The position numbers and the translations under genes are program-made. A DNA stretch of 64,000 nucleotides from the NCBI RefSeq assembly GCF_021347895.1, contig NC_067117.1, forward strand, positions 17,579,858-17,643,857. The letters run 5' to 3'. This document shows positions 1 to 16,376 of the stretch, in pieces; positions within the stretch are counted from its first letter, which is position 1, and every line of letters starts with the position of its first letter. The stretch comes from Acanthochromis polyacanthus (Eukaryota > Chordata > Actinopteri > Pomacentridae). The notes under the pieces are model-generated. The model saw only the letters and a program-made list of their open reading frames with translations, was not told the DNA's origin and did not search any database.

Positions 1-3000
1 ACTTTTGCTGTGTCACCACCTTTCCTATTGTGTGCTAGTGAAAGCAGCCATTTATCCTAAATCATATGTTTCTCTGGCTACCTTGTAAACATGCAGCTTA
101 GTAATGCACACGTAGGCAGACACACAGTTTCAGGTTATGGCCAGAGGCACTCATCGCTCTTCAGAGGGACAGATCAACATCGTATCTGCAGAGCTGAATG
201 ACTTTCTTAGCCAGTCTGGAGCATTATAACAGTCTACAGCTGTTTGGAGATGCGGCCTGTGCATGCTTTTGTCTGTCTGTCTGTCTGACAGCGTTTAGTA
301 TAAAAATCTGAAGCAGTTATTCGGTACATCATCAGATTGGATGGCCATTCATAGACTTTCATTTGTCAGGTGGACCACAAAAACACCTCAATTCTTTTAT
401 CAGTGGCAACAAAGGCGGCCACTTATGATCGTTCCCAGATGTGGCAGATGCTGAACCAAAATGCACATGAAAAAAATGAAACAGTTTCAGCAAAATAGTG
501 ACTGAATTTCCACTGAAATGACACTGGGAGTTTACTGATTGTCAAACGAGGGATGGTATCGCCAGTGGAGTAGAAAGGAAACACTCCAAATTAATCAGTG
601 TTACCACTGTATGCTCGGCAGCATCGGTCGATGCACATCTACTGGCCAAAACCATTTCATGTGTACCTGATAAAGAGCTTGTGAGAATTGAAAAAGCTGT
701 GGGAAAGAATGGTAACAGAACAATCTGGAGCATTTCTAAAGGCAAAACAGCTTCCTGGATTTAGTTCCTCATGCACTAAATACTCTGAACTACAAATGGT
801 AGACCAATAAACACAATCCTTAACTCCAATTGAGCAACATGTATTACCATTGGCATCCGTGTCACAACACCCCTTCTTAAAATGCACCCTTTTCCCCCCT
901 CTTTCTGTAATGCCGTGTCTCATTTTCTTTCTCTTTTCAATCATTTGTCTGTGTGTCTCTCTACTTTCACAGACACAAACCCGCCTCCTGAGCAAGTAGG
1001 AACATTCCTTGCATCAGCCAGAATCTCATAGTAGAGTATCAGCACTCTGCCTGTGTGAAATAACCCAGACTGAGAAAGAGATGGTGATATTCAAACACTG
1101 CTGTGCATTTGAAAAAGCAACTTTCCTTTTACTCTCGTGTCACCAGGTGAGGCCACACTGTCCTGACCTCTCCAAACCTACAACCTCACTTCACAAAAAC
1201 CTTTTGCATCATGAAAAATGATTTGTCATATAAAGTTAAACATTTACCAACAGTGAAAGTGAGACAGTCAGTGGGGCAATAAAATACCATCATAAAAAGC
1301 CACATTATGCCAGGAATCTCGCCACAATTTTCAGTGCGTCATGTTATGCTAAAACTGGCAAATGTTGCATAGAATACAAAAATAGGACAAGAATGCATAT
1401 GTACCCCTTTTCCAAGCAGTAAGATGGCACAACAACCAAGCAGCATGGTGACAGGACAGTATAGGTGGCTTTGCCCAGCAGGAACTCGAGCTAAGTGTGG
1501 CGTGATGCAAATGTTTACGAGAACGGTTCCCTAATCCACCTTTTCAAAAAGAAAAAAAAAATCCACCAGCTTCAATACTGCCATTAACTTACTAACAACA
1601 ATAAATAGTAGCTACTGGAAATAACTGTTCTTTGAGCATGAAGGAAATAGAACAATGGAGGGGTTATATCGGCCTTATTAGTGAATTTTAGTTTGAAGAT
1701 GGCGATGTTTTAGAGGGTAAGGCTGCGACTTGACAACAAAGGCACTGAGAGAACAGAAAAATGCAGATTCTTATCCTCTCTGGGTTCATCCAATTAGAAT
1801 TTGTCTTCTCTGAGTTCAACCAAACCCCACTGGGGATTTTTCCTCAGTTTTTTCCAGCCAAAAAATGGCCCTGAAAGAGGTTCTCCGGCCTAGTTTTTGA
1901 GGTCAGAGCATACATAAAGGTTTGGGCTGCCCTAAAACAACCGACAAGCTCCTGCAGTGGAAAGTGCTCCATATATGTATAACTTTGAGGGCTATGAAAA
2001 CAAAATCAGCACAATATTACAGTCCTTAATATGGCAAGGGAAGGTCTTGAATAATCAAGGTAAATGTATTCACCAAGTGCTTAATTACTTTTGTCAAGCC
2101 TTTGTCTGTGAGAATATCTGAATGTTCATGCATCTCGCTCTCCTGCTGCAGGGCTTCATGAATGTTATCCATGAGAGGATTTACATTTATTTCCCCCATG
2201 ATGCTGCAGTGTGTGGCTGCAGCATGTAAAATCTATTCCTGCTGTCTGACGATAGCAGACACATGCAGATATGTATGAGTCCTCCTCTGCTAGCTGGACC
2301 TAAAAAAGCAGAGCGCATCTATAAGAGATTTGGATAACAGACAGACACATGCAAGTAAATACGGGAAATAGAGATGCGACGAGTAGCTGCTTCACATATT
2401 GCTGCTGGATACCCTTTATTAGAGAATGTAACAGCAGTGCACAGGGTAATGACAGACTGTGTCACCTGGAGAAGGCAGACTGCTGGAAATGTCACAGCAG
2501 ACACACGGCATCTGGAGACATCTCTGCACAGATGGAAAAACACACACTGACACTAACAGCTATGTGGATGCACAGGTTTGTCCTTTCATCTGTTCCATTC
2601 CAGATAGCGAAGTTGGTACGTGGAAAAACGAGCGGACAGAGTGAGGAAAGAAGAGGCAGCGCAATACAGCTGTTCACTGGGAAGCAGTGAAGTAACTGAC
2701 AGGAGAAATCAATGCAGAGGGTCGATGGACAAACATTAAGTCCACAGTCTGACAAACAAAGCAGACAGTCCTCACAATGCAGTACGGACAGAAAGCCTAT
2801 ACACAGGCCGCCAAGCATAAACGGCAGTCTAAAAGGACATTGAGACGACAACACTAATGTCACTGTGGTGACAACCAAAGGAGTTATCAAATAGGCAGGT
2901 AAACAAGAGGAGGCAGTTAATAAGAGGAGGTTAACGGCAAGTTGAGGTACCCTGGACTGCTCTGTAAGTTAGTTAAAATGACAGGACTAACTGTTAGAAT

Positions 3001-4422
3001 ACGCCACCAATTCAGACCTTTGCTCAGATTTTGTGCAGATGTAATATGATGCTTAAATTACAAGCATCAAATTAAACAAAAACGCTTGGACAGAGCCCTA
3101 ACCCTAACTCTAAAACATAACAAATTCAAATGCAGCCCAGCAGGGCAAGAAGGCACCACAGATGATAGGTGTGATACTGATTTCAATAATACGGTTTGCA
3201 ATAATTATGTTGATTCCTTAAGTTGTGGAAACTTGTTGAGTCCATGCCATGACAGTAAAGCTTTGCTTTGGCCACTAGGCCTTACTAAAACACTTTCGGC
3301 AGGTTTTTGTTTTTATTTGTCACTCAACTGTATACAAAACACCACAAATTGTAGTTTGACAACATTTACCTTACTTATCGTAAAATCTAACTCACTGACT
3401 TGTAGCTCTATCAAACAGAGCCACAGGGGAGTGCTGTGAGGGGACAGTACGGAGGGGCGCTGGGTGTCATGTTGCTAAACAGAAATGAGAAGCAGTAGTG
3501 ATGAGGAGAGCAGTGGCCCATCTTATCTAGCGAGCTGGTACTGCAGTAGCAGAGCAAACGCTGTTCATGAACACTATAATATCCTGTCCTCCTCTTCCTA
3601 GTACCTCTGCTCGTTTCCTCTCCTCCACAGGCTGAGGTATCCCCCACATAACCCCTATAGATCTGATCAGCACCCACTGTCACTGTGACATCTGAATCCA
3701 GTGTGTCTGCCTCAAACATCCACACACACCCATCAGCCAGTAAACGGTTAACATCTCAACGTCCCTTTCTAACAACTACAATCTGCTCTCCCATGTCCTT
3801 GATCATCAGCAGAAGCGGCACCAATGAACTGTGATCGATGAACAAGCCATAGCAACAAATTGATCATTTAATTGCAATCTGCGTTTCACGCATGAAGGGA
3901 CGGCAGCGCAAACCAGCAGCACAGACGCGCAGGAGACAGAGGGGGGAAAGAAAACGCCCTGCCTTGTTCAATGTCGAAACCTCAGCACCTCTGGGTAGCC
4001 TACACAACATCCACACATCACCTTCATATCAGCTTTATAAGAGGCTGTGTTGAGGCCACATCTGGAAAACACTGCTGATTTCTGAGCGTTTTTTTCCCTG
4101 CTTTTGTTGGCCGTCTGTGCGCTGCTTTAGAGGCGAGCGTTTTCAGACACGCCGATCATGATGCCCTTTTCACGAGTACAATCATTTATATATTAGCGAT
4201 CTGCCACGTCTGCATAATGACAATTAACCTTCATAAATGGTCAGCAGAATACAAAGGCAAGCCAACCCATTGCGCCTGATACGAGAGGTGAGGGGTGGAA
4301 AAGCCATGCAATCTGCCAAGTCCAGGAAAACACACCACATAGTAAGCAAGAACAGGTTTAACGCCGTATTGACTCGGCTTTGTGCTGTCAGATGACATCT
4401 AAATCACCATTTAAAAGTTTAC
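1..4422 (-). other. SRGAP2: SRGAP2 intron 1 (partial, runs off left edge)
   Basis: This stretch lies downstream of the SRGAP2 exon 1 splice donor on the minus strand, so it is the 5' part of intron 1, with no acceptor recognised before the window edge. I see no further coding exon: the open frames here lack splice sites and family resemblance. A short telomere-like CCCTAACCCTAA run sits near 3097. The roughly 500 bp next to exon 1 are more GC-balanced and could hold promoter-proximal elements, but no specific site was recognised. Confidence 0.8.
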
Positions 4423-4489
4423 CTTTAACTTGAGTTTCATATTCGGCCACGATCTCCTTGTCCTTTCGGAATTTCGCTGGAGACGTCAT
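4423..4489 (-). CDS. SRGAP2: SRGAP2 first coding exon (SLIT-ROBO Rho GTPase-activating protein 2)
   Basis: Read on the minus strand, this 67-nt exon encodes MTSPAKFRKDKEIVAEYE followed by TQVK, and ends with the first base of a split codon at a GTAAAC donor. This matches the start of vertebrate SRGAP2, where the first coding exon also ends in phase 1. The residues begin the F-BAR domain; the rest of the F-BAR, RhoGAP and SH3 domains lie beyond the left edge. In the family, SRGAP2 dimers bend membranes, induce filopodia-like protrusions, inactivate Rac1, and act in neuronal migration and synapse maturation. The start is supported by a good context (AGCC before ATG) and an in-frame TGA 15 codons upstream (4532-4534). 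It is transcribed away from FAM72A. SRGAP1 and SRGAP3 have similar starts, but the adjacent FAM72A argues for SRGAP2. Confidence 0.95.
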
Positions 4490-7763
<3,274 letters not shown>

Positions 7764-7865
7764 AAAGGGAAACGGACATTGTGAGAGACCTGGAGCACCA
7801 ATATTTGAGAGCTGGAGCTAAAACAGTGTACAAACCATGCCGGGATGAGAGAGAAAAGACGAGCC

Positions 7866-8132
7866 TTAAAGGGTAATTGAACACTGAATCACAAAAGGCA
7901 GATAACTTCTGCTGTATTACTCTATGTGGGCTAAAACAGTAGTGCACGTCTGGCTACACCCAAGTGATGTCACAGGAGATGTTTGCCTTTGACACCAAAT
8001 GGAAAATATCAGGTGCAATATTCTTGCTTGAGTTGTGGCTGTAAGCACAATGTGCTCTAAAGTTTGAACCTGCAGAGAAGAGCACAGGACAAGTTTTTGG
8101 TCTTTATAGTTGAGTGTTGAATTACCCTTTAA
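7866..8132. mobile_element. TTAA-flanked MITE just after the FAM72A stop
   Basis: A 259-bp unit is flanked by TTAA at 7866-7869 and 8129-8132. Its ends are inverted repeats: left AGGGTAATTGAACACT, right (reverse complement) AGGGTAATTCAACACT, one mismatch in 16. TTAA target duplications are typical of piggyBac- and Kolobok-type DNA transposons; with no coding frame inside, this is a non-autonomous copy. It begins about 100 bp after the FAM72A stop codon, so it probably lies in the 3' UTR. Confidence 0.8.
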
Positions 8133-8600
8133 ACCATGACCATGCCTTTCCCAATCACTTTTCACTGTTAAAAGCACAGACACACACATATATTCTTTTC
8201 ACTGTTTGTATATTTGCGTGAGCTATTATAAACATGTAGCTGGAGTAAACTGAAACTAACAGACAAGTAGACTCGTTAATCCAGTGTGTTCTACTTATCT
8301 GGACTCATAGTTTTGATCAGCCTCATAAGAAGTTGAGAGTGTGGTATGAGTCAGTGGAACTTACCAGTGAATGCTGTGCTTTTTCATGCTGTTTACGCTT
8401 TCTCAGAAGATGGCTCCGGTTTGCCTATTTTCTTTAAAATGGCAGTTATAATCTGCATATTGGTTATGCTGTAATAAGAAAAGCTCCCATTAACAGTCAT
8501 GTCTTAAAGGCTTGTATTCTCACTGTGTGGCTGGGTGTTGACTGAAGCTTTGAGTGCTTTTTAAACCCCTCGTATTGGACAAATAGCACAATTACTGAAT

Positions 8601-8605
<5 letters not shown>

Positions 8606-8639
<34 letters not shown>
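8606..8639. repeat. (TA)n microsatellite
   Basis: An uninterrupted TA dinucleotide run of about 17 units lies in the FAM72A 3' flank. Confidence 0.95.
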
Positions 8640-8641
<2 letters not shown>

Positions 8642-10188
8642 CTTGCTTTTAAAGGGTGTATTTAATTTAAGTTACCTTATGATCTGATATTCTATCAGTG
8701 ATTAGACTTTGATATGCTAATACAGTGTTTGCTACACCTCTGACAGCAGCAGTATGTGTTTGACACCCAGATGAATCCAACTGTAGCAGTATACCGTACT
8801 AACATACTAATCTGTGAATAGGGTGTGCTTCCACAAAAGCGTAGAGCAGCTGAGTTTAAAATTAAGTGTTTTTTCAAAGTTTAAGTCATATATAAAAAAA
8901 AGAATAAATATGTCTTGCATCAGTGATACATGAAAGCTGTAAAAATTAACTAAGGTCTCCAATTGTGACAGCCCACCTTTTAATCTGGTATCCATGCTCT
9001 GTTTTTGTTACACCGCCATTCAGTTTTATGTAGCAAAATACCTGTAGCATCTGAAGAGAAGGAAAAAGTGAACTCCAAAGAATCACGTAACATATCAGTA
9101 TTTAACTTACAGACTGGCTACCCATCTAAAAATACAGTTCAGTTCTGTCATTTTGGGATAGTTTATTGTAGATTATTTCATTTTTTTGAGCAATCTGTTG
9201 TGATGTTAAAGTTAACCTTATAACAGTGCAGCTGACTATAAAATTTGCAACGTTTTAGTATTTTAGCCTGACAGATATATTGTGTTTGCTGACAATGAAC
9301 CACTGTTGCGCTGTAGACTCTGGGTTGATGCTGTGTGTTAGCTGGCCATCACTATCAGACCAGGCCTTCTTCTCAGCAAGCTTCAAAATCCTCCAGTCAC
9401 AAGGGACTTCACCCAAAGCAGTCCGTTTTTTGGCAGTGCCATCTATGTTGTTGTTTTACTGCTGTGCCCTGCTAATACTATGATCCCGTCTTAAAGTATC
9501 GGTCGTTCTGTGAGTGAATGACATTTGCCTGTGCTGTTGGCAAACATTGCTGAAGAGGCAAACATTGAATGTCACACTTCTTACCTGAAGGAAAAGGATA
9601 AAGGAAGAAGCTTTTTTTCATGTTACTTGCCCTCTGTTTATCTATGCTAAAGCCTTTAGTTGTGGGAAAAAACACTCATAGAACAGGAGAACTTGGTCCA
9701 GATTTTCCACTTCCGTCAACTTTAAAGTTATAACTGACAGTGTGTTACACTTTCACACCAAATACTGTCTGTGTGGTAAATTGATAACATACAGTGCATT
9801 TGATAGATATTTATTAAATCCACAAACCAAATATCTATAACCACATACTTCCTTTTTGTTTACAGACTTTGTTTACAAATGCTTTGGTTTGTATTGTGCT
9901 ATAGTACTTATGTTTTTGTTCATGTATTTAATATTTCATTGTGTAGTGCTTTGTTTTCTGTTAAAGTTTGGATGTGTACAGTTTTACCTCAACAAGGTAT
10001 CACTTGTGAGCTTCCTCTGGCTAGGACAATTGTTAAATGATAATCAAAAGAGCTATTTAAATGGCTGTTTCTGACGTGAATAACTTTGATTAACATGCCC
10101 TGCTGAAAATGTATATTTTGGAATTGCACTGAAACTGCATTGGTAGTTTGAAAAAAGAGGATTTGTTGTTTTGTATGCTTGTTAAATT

Positions 10189-10194
10189 AATAAA
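10189..10194 (+). terminator. Candidate distal polyadenylation signal for FAM72A
   Basis: AATAAA is followed within 20 nt by a T-rich tract and then a GTTCCTTGCTTGG-like GU-rich segment, the normal arrangement for cleavage and polyadenylation. This would imply a 2.4-kb 3' UTR. Nearer signals such as 8903-8908 are equally possible. Confidence 0.3.
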
Positions 10195-11779
10195 CTTTCT
10201 TTTTTTTTTCAAAATATGTTCCTTGCTTGGAAGTTCTCTTGTCATTTTTTTCAAAATTGGATCTCAAAACTGGAAAAGTTATTGTGGGAGGAATAAAAAT
10301 TATATTTTATGGCCTATGTACTCAAGTTGCACTGTAGAATATTTTTGGAATTTCATAAATCATTTTTGTATGCTTCCATCTTGTTTTAATTACTCATCAA
10401 CACAATGTGGTGCACACAAGATCCTGATAGGGTAAAAAAAAGTTGGTGCAAAATGCTCAAAATATTGCAGTTTTGTCGTATTATTGTGCTTGGTTTTCCA
10501 CATCCAGCAACATGAAAACATGGCTCTGCAGGTTGTCTAATCAGCACTGCTGATATGAGAGAGAGATCAAAGCTTGATTTTTGGTGCATTTATACTATTA
10601 TGTTGTATATTTTATTCATGCAATATGACACATGCTGAAAATATAAGAGAAATGGAATCATGATAATAGTGACTAGATTTTCAAAGCATTGCTTGATCTG
10701 CAGTCCTCTGCGTTGTGTTCTTTGCAGCACTGTATGTTGTTTTAAACCCTCACGTGCACCAGGAAAACTGACCTCTCTTTGGAATGACCTGAATGAAGTT
10801 TTGGAATTTGTTTTTGCATGCCTCTGTATGAAGCATTCTCTGCTGCTGTTGGGACACGTAGAGGGCAATTTAGGAAGTGCCAAAAAAAAGTCAGATTCTT
10901 GTGGTTTGCCATGTTTTCACATGCATCTGTGCAAATTACGCAGAACATCGGCTCTTTGTGTTTTAACTTTCACTAAATGTCACCTTGGAGATCCCAACAA
11001 GAGAAGATGCGAGTCCCTCTCTCGATCAGCATGCAGTACTCCTGTAAAAGAGATATCTGGGAGCATTTGTAACCCAAAGGACAAACACTCCAGCAGCTAA
11101 CAGTCATTGTTTCCTCAAAGTTTCCAGTGGTCGATGAGAGAACTAACTTGTTTGGGGCAGCAGCCTCTATTACGTGTGTTTGTATGACGGTGAATGAATG
11201 TGTAACAGGGTGTTGTAAAATAGAAGAATGCATGCATAGCACTCAATGCACGGATGCATTTACTGCACAAATAATGGATAAATTCCATCCAGTACTGTGT
11301 TTATGCTTCAGTGACGGCCACTGTGGGTAATCGGACAGATACTCGCCTTATAGGGCAGAGACTGACAAGTCTTGCAGGTCCTTTCCTACTCCACAAATGA
11401 AACAATAGTTTTAATCTTTCACAGTTCACAACTTTAACTTGCACAAAACTTTTATTTGGTGAATATTAACTACAGAAGGCACAAGTTCAGCTTTGAAAAC
11501 ACCTAAAGGTAAGATCACCATCATCTGTAGTCAGTGTTACGACATTTGTAAAAGTTTGTGTGCTACTGGCTCATGGAAGGCCTTTTGAGGATTTTCATTT
11601 CCTTGATATTGTTCCACTCATTTGGTCTTTGTCAGCATGAGTTGACATTTGGTCATGTTAGTATGGCATTATGTCATCCTAGTTAAACAAAAACTCTTAT
11701 TAGTCACTATTTTTCAGCAGCTAGTGGCATTAAAAGTTTTTCTCTTTTTTTTTTTTGTTTTTTTTGTTTTTCCGACACT

Positions 11780-12230
11780 GAATCAAAGGTTATTTTGGCT
11801 TTTTTGACAAAAACGTTCGAAAAAAATCATGTCAAACCTAATTAAATAATAGAAATCAAAAATCTAAAATAAGTGATTACATAAGCATTCACCCCCCTTT
11901 TAAAGTAGCACAACTAATTCAACACAGGCGCGGCCAATTGGTGCTTAAAGTCACAGTTCTTGAAATGGAGATTATTTGAATGCAGTGAACGTATGTCAAG
12001 GGACTACAGTATAAGGACACACGTATCTGGAAGTGTCCACTAAATGGTGACTCAGTGCTCCTGGCTGTAACTAGTCTATGAAGACAAAAGAACACTCAGA
12101 GCAACTCCCTTCAAGTATAATTAAACCATCCCATCATTAAGAAATGAAAGGAATATGGAACATGCATAGATCTGCCAAAAACAAGTCATCCCCAAAAGCT
12201 GAGTGACATGGGAAGAAAGAGACAAGTCAC
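11780..12230 (+). mobile_element. Tc1/mariner-like transposon, 5' fragment
   Basis: The sequence resembles the 5' end and start of a common teleost Tc1-like family: a leader containing 'agtgattacataagcattcacc', then 'gtatctggaag', then a start encoding MKTKEHS (ATG at 12078). Downstream are decayed stretches corresponding to the helix-turn-helix part ('aatatggaacatgcatagatctgcc') and the GRP..KLSD motif ('caaaagctgagtgac'). The frame is broken after a few codons and the homology ends near 12226, so the catalytic DDE region is missing. The identification rests on remembered family sequence. Confidence 0.7.
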
Positions 12231-15200
12231 CAATGATTCCTGCTCCTCATTTTCACAACAGTTCACTCCAGGGAGCGATGAGTGCGTCATTAAGCTGACT
12301 AGTTGGACTTTGTTGCTACTAGTGTGATAGTGAGTTGGACAGAAGTGCCACCATTTGCTAGAACTTAAAAACACTGGTGACAGTTCTTGTTCAACTAATA
12401 TGACAAAATGCTGAACTAGTGTGATAGACAAAGACCTAACAAGCAGAGAAAATTGACAAATAGCCTTTTGTAACGACCGCGGACGATACCGATTCATAGA
12501 TGTGCAAACTGTGACAATTGGGACGCTTTAAGGGTCAGAAGTCGAATAACTTCTGAACCACTTAATATTCTTTTTCTTATATCTGCTTTGCTTTTCAAGG
12601 CTGAATTTTGCATGTTGGCATTTTCCATATTAAATGTAATTGCCTGAAGGACTGTGTGAGGAGCGTCATACAAATTGTTCCACTAAAATGTCCTTGTAAG
12701 CCACAGTATTGAGCAAGCCTGGAAATGGAGCCGTAATTATGCTATTCATTATACCTGATTTTCCTGCTATGACATGACTTGTGAAAAAGCTTCCTGCACT
12801 CAAACATTCAGTGCATGAGTACAAGTAAAACAACAAGAGCATGTTGCTTAATCACAAAAACACCCAAGAATGTGATTATATTAAGGCACTTCAAAACCTC
12901 TCCACATTAAATTCACATTCATTTAAAGTCACTAAATTAGGAAGAACTTTAAAAGACTTCTTCGGAAAAGTAAAAAAAACAACCTGTTTATAAAACAGAT
13001 TATGCTCATTTTGCTTCCTCTTACAGATAAAACAAAACTACACATGATGGTGAGTGAGATACCAATCAAGCAAACGTGCTCAGAAGAAGAGATCTGATCT
13101 GTCAGAAAAATCTGAGAAATTTTGATATTCAGAGTCTTAAACTACACTAACTGGAGCAACTGATTATATAATCAGACTTAGAGTCGTCAGTAGCACAGTA
13201 TTTCTGAATACTGTAGTACTGCAGCGTATTGAAGTAGAACTGTATGCCTGATGCTTTGATACATCTCCGGCAGAGCACTCTGGCTCCCTCTGTTGGATCT
13301 GAGGTGCAATGACAAGTCAAGAAAAGATTTTTTATTTTCTTTTAGTTCAGTTACATCAATATAAAATGTATGTGTGACATTCCAAAATATTGTAAAAATT
13401 TTTTTTTGCCTAATTTTAGCCTGTGTGCGTGCATGTTTATCACAGTGATGCTCAAACTCTTACCTGTTTTTTTATTTGGATCTATTGCTGCTGATTGAAT
13501 GAGTGATCCTCCTTAGACGTGAATTAAGGGAGGTCAACAAAGCTGATATTAGAAAACACACATTCAATTTGTGCAGTCTGTAAGGTAAACTATGATTACG
13601 ACCTATTGTAGTCCTCTTTGCTCATTGAAGAGTGGACTAGAGACCTGTTTATGAAATAATACACAAATCTATATATTTAAAAAAAAAAACACAGAAAATA
13701 GGGAAAATCTGGCAACAAAAGTATTTAATGTGGTAACAGATTCTGAGTTTTTTTTTCTGAAAATAAAAAATAAAACATGAAAGGTGCTTTACAGAGTCTC
13801 AGGTCAGTGTCCATAATCTTCAGGACAGAGCAGCTTTGTGTTGTCCACAGACAGCTCGTTGACAGGTCAGACAGAAAGCAGAATGGGCTGCCAGTGTGAC
13901 TTTGACTTGAAACAAAGTGCTGATTTCTCAGGTCTCTTAAAAGCACCAACATGTTATTTTTGAAAGTCTAAATGAAATATAATGTCCTTTTAAGATAATA
14001 TAACTCTTCTTATGTAAAGGAAACATTCAATCTGACCTCTGACTTCAGTAAAGCCACATCTCAAGCAGCCAAAGACAACGTACGCTCCCCACCCCCAAGA
14101 AAAATCGGCTACAAAAAAAGATTAACACAAGAGTTTGCATCAGTGAATTTGGGTTATGATAGCTTCTAATGAAACTATGTTAAACTAACAAACCCTACTA
14201 GGCCACTTGGAGGGGGATCTTACCCACAAGTCTTATCAAACCTCCACTTATTTAATGATTGGAAACATTGTGGATTACTCTTATCAAAAATGTTGTTTTT
14301 AAAAGTAGTATTTCTATGTTATTTAAAATAATTTTTAAAGTTTTATGTACTTAATTACCATAACAGAAGTATTTTAAGGTAGCAAATTAAAAAAAAAAGT
14401 TGCTCCATTGCAAACTTGGTAAAAGAGGGAAGCTGAAATCCTGACCTCAAGGTGAATAAAAAAGTAGTTGGTTACGCATCATATCAGGCTGATGCAAGTA
14501 CCAGCCTTATTGAGTCAAACCAACCAATTAAAGTTTACAACCCAAATCAGTAAAAAAAAAAAAAAAAAAAAAAAAAATCAAATGATGGCTATGAATCCCT
14601 TAAATTATTTTTGTAAGTGTAAAACTTAATATCTTCTATATAAAGACTGTAACTGTAGACCTGTATCTGTTAGAACTACCACATTAAAGACACAAACTTT
14701 GACAGTTGTGTCGAACCACATGAATTGCACATATATTTACATGTATTTAGAAAATTGATGTGCACATAAGTATTTTTTATGTGTTTCAATAGTGGAAAAA
14801 ATGTTTCTGTTTGCAAGTAGTCTCCACACGAAAAGACTAATATTCAGTCTGCTTATGTTTGATTCATGGATTGCAGCTTCAGCAAAATTCAGTATTGCTC
14901 TGGTCTCCAAATTTTTAAATCAATTGCTGGTCAGTGTTGCTATTTGAAGCAGTTTGTTTCCTGTAAAACATGCCTCTAATTGTGTTGTTCATTTTTCTTA
15001 GACTTCAGGGGGCTCTGCAGAACCGAAAAATATTTTGCCTTCTTGACACTAGATGGAGTAGTTGCACCATTAATGGAGACCATTATGAGATGATCTCGGT
15101 AGAGACATAAATACAACCCCTTAGTGTTAAAGAAGCACACGGAGTAGAGAGATAATTGATTTGAAAAAATGCTTCTTCGTATTTGCTACATCACTATATT

Positions 15201-16211
15201 AGTACTTTATACTCAGAAAGACGAAAGGTCCTGAAGGACAAAATTCTGTCTTTCTGTCATGTGACTCTAATAAAACAACTGACATCCTCTGAATTGTCAT
15301 AATGATAGAGTGATTGGTAATAAAAAAAAATCAAAAATAAATAAATATGCAGAAAAATCCACATTTCAGCTGATTTCATGGACACGCCAAGCATTTTCAA
15401 AGACTGAACTATTGTTCTCTTTGCATGAAATAAATGGTTTTGCATTTAAATACTCCGAGTAAATGTCAGTATTGTACTTTGCGAGGACAGATGAAGAGGA
15501 TTGCCATCAAATTAGCGGTCACCTTGATCATCAGAGGGAGCAGAATATTTTATACTACATATAAGGAGGTTCATAAAAGCTCAGCAGTCTGTCATGGTCA
15601 TCTCCTGATAATAGACCTAAAAGGCTAGACTAATGTCCAGCTTTGCTTGATTATGCATATTAATGACACCTCAAGAATTCATCACAAAAATCTTTTTTCA
15701 GTGGGTGAGGAGGGCAAATGGTAATAAATGGCCGAATTTATTCACTTTAGGAATAATCCCTTTAATCAGGAGAGGAAACTTTCATGATACTGGTAGGCCA
15801 GGCAGCTTGAATTCTTAAATAATTTAACTAAACCAATTTTAGATGTAATATGATCAGTTATCCAGGAAAAACAACAAATCCTTTAGAAACTAATGAGCTC
15901 ATGAGCTTTAGAGTACTCATTTTATAATTAAAGGATAATAAAAACAATTGCTTTTCCATGCTGTCTGGGGAAAAGGAACTGCAGGTGGCATACGCAGCAG
16001 AGCAGGTTTTTAAAAACTGGGCTGCCTACTGGCCCAGTATTATACTCTGAGGCTAGCTGCACTGGGCTTTTGTTGAAGTGCTCAAGATAACACAAAGAAA
16101 ACTTCAAACAGGCTTCTTATTGTGTTCTATTCTTCTGGGCAAGCTGATTACAGTTAAGGATAAAAGTTGTTCCTATACAGTAAACTAATGCGGAGAATCA
16201 GAGAGCACTAA
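12231..16211. other. Non-coding AT-rich interval
   Basis: No gene was recognised. The interval holds a 26-nt poly-A tract (14552-14577), smaller A and T tracts, and unassigned AT-rich DNA. Its right part should include the 3' UTR of the unidentified minus-strand gene that ends at 16212; candidate minus-strand poly-A hexamers (TTTATT/TTTAAT on the plus strand) lie near 15738 and 15758. Confidence 0.6.
14552..14577. repeat. 26-nt poly-A tract
   Basis: An uninterrupted run of A with no recognisable retroposon body attached on its left side. Confidence 0.95.
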
Positions 16212-16376
16212 TTAAGTCATGGGGGATCTGAGGCGGTCGGCTTGGATGTGTTCCCCAACACCCAGACCATAGGGGTTTAGTGGGAACTTTACAGCCCAAC
16301 AGCAATCAGCATCAAAGGTGTTTGTTGTCAGCTGAGTGTCCGGTAGAGGCATGAACTGCTGGATCTTCAAAGCCAC
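16212..16376 (-). CDS. Terminal coding exon of an unidentified minus-strand gene
   Basis: Read on the minus strand, a strong acceptor (about 30 nt almost entirely pyrimidine, ending TCCTCCCAG) is followed by 54 open codons and TAA at 16212-16214. The peptide starts VALKIQQFMPLPDTQL and includes ADCCWAVKFPLNPYGLGVG, ending DRLRSPMT. The intron would be phase 0 in this frame. Strong splice signal, full openness and a compositionally ordinary peptide rich in Pro, Gly, Cys and Trp support a real last exon. I do not recognise the family. The upstream exons must lie to the right, within or beyond this window, which would make the next intron very long. It converges on FAM72A. An alternative is an alternative last exon or a chance frame. 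Confidence 0.5.
   Translation of the reverse strand: MALKIQQFMPLPDTQLTTNTFDADCCWAVKFPLNPYGLGVGEHIQADRLRSPMT

Larger units (their letters stand above)
8133..11779. other. FAM72A distal 3' UTR / 3' flank, no further gene seen
   Basis: This AT-rich sequence has no recognisable coding exon. Several AATAAA hexamers occur (for example 8903-8908 and 10189-10194), so the FAM72A transcript could end at different places. The open frames here (such as 10660-11100) have no splice structure or family resemblance and are treated as chance. Confidence 0.6.

Noticed and set aside
3097..3108. Telomere-like CCCTAACCCTAA
   Set aside because: Only about two units; too short to be an interstitial telomeric array.
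10660..11100. 146-codon plus-strand frame downstream of FAM72A
   Set aside because: It starts from a non-ATG-like context in AT-rich flank, with cysteine-rich but pattern-free sequence; the opposite strand is equally open. No homology recognised.
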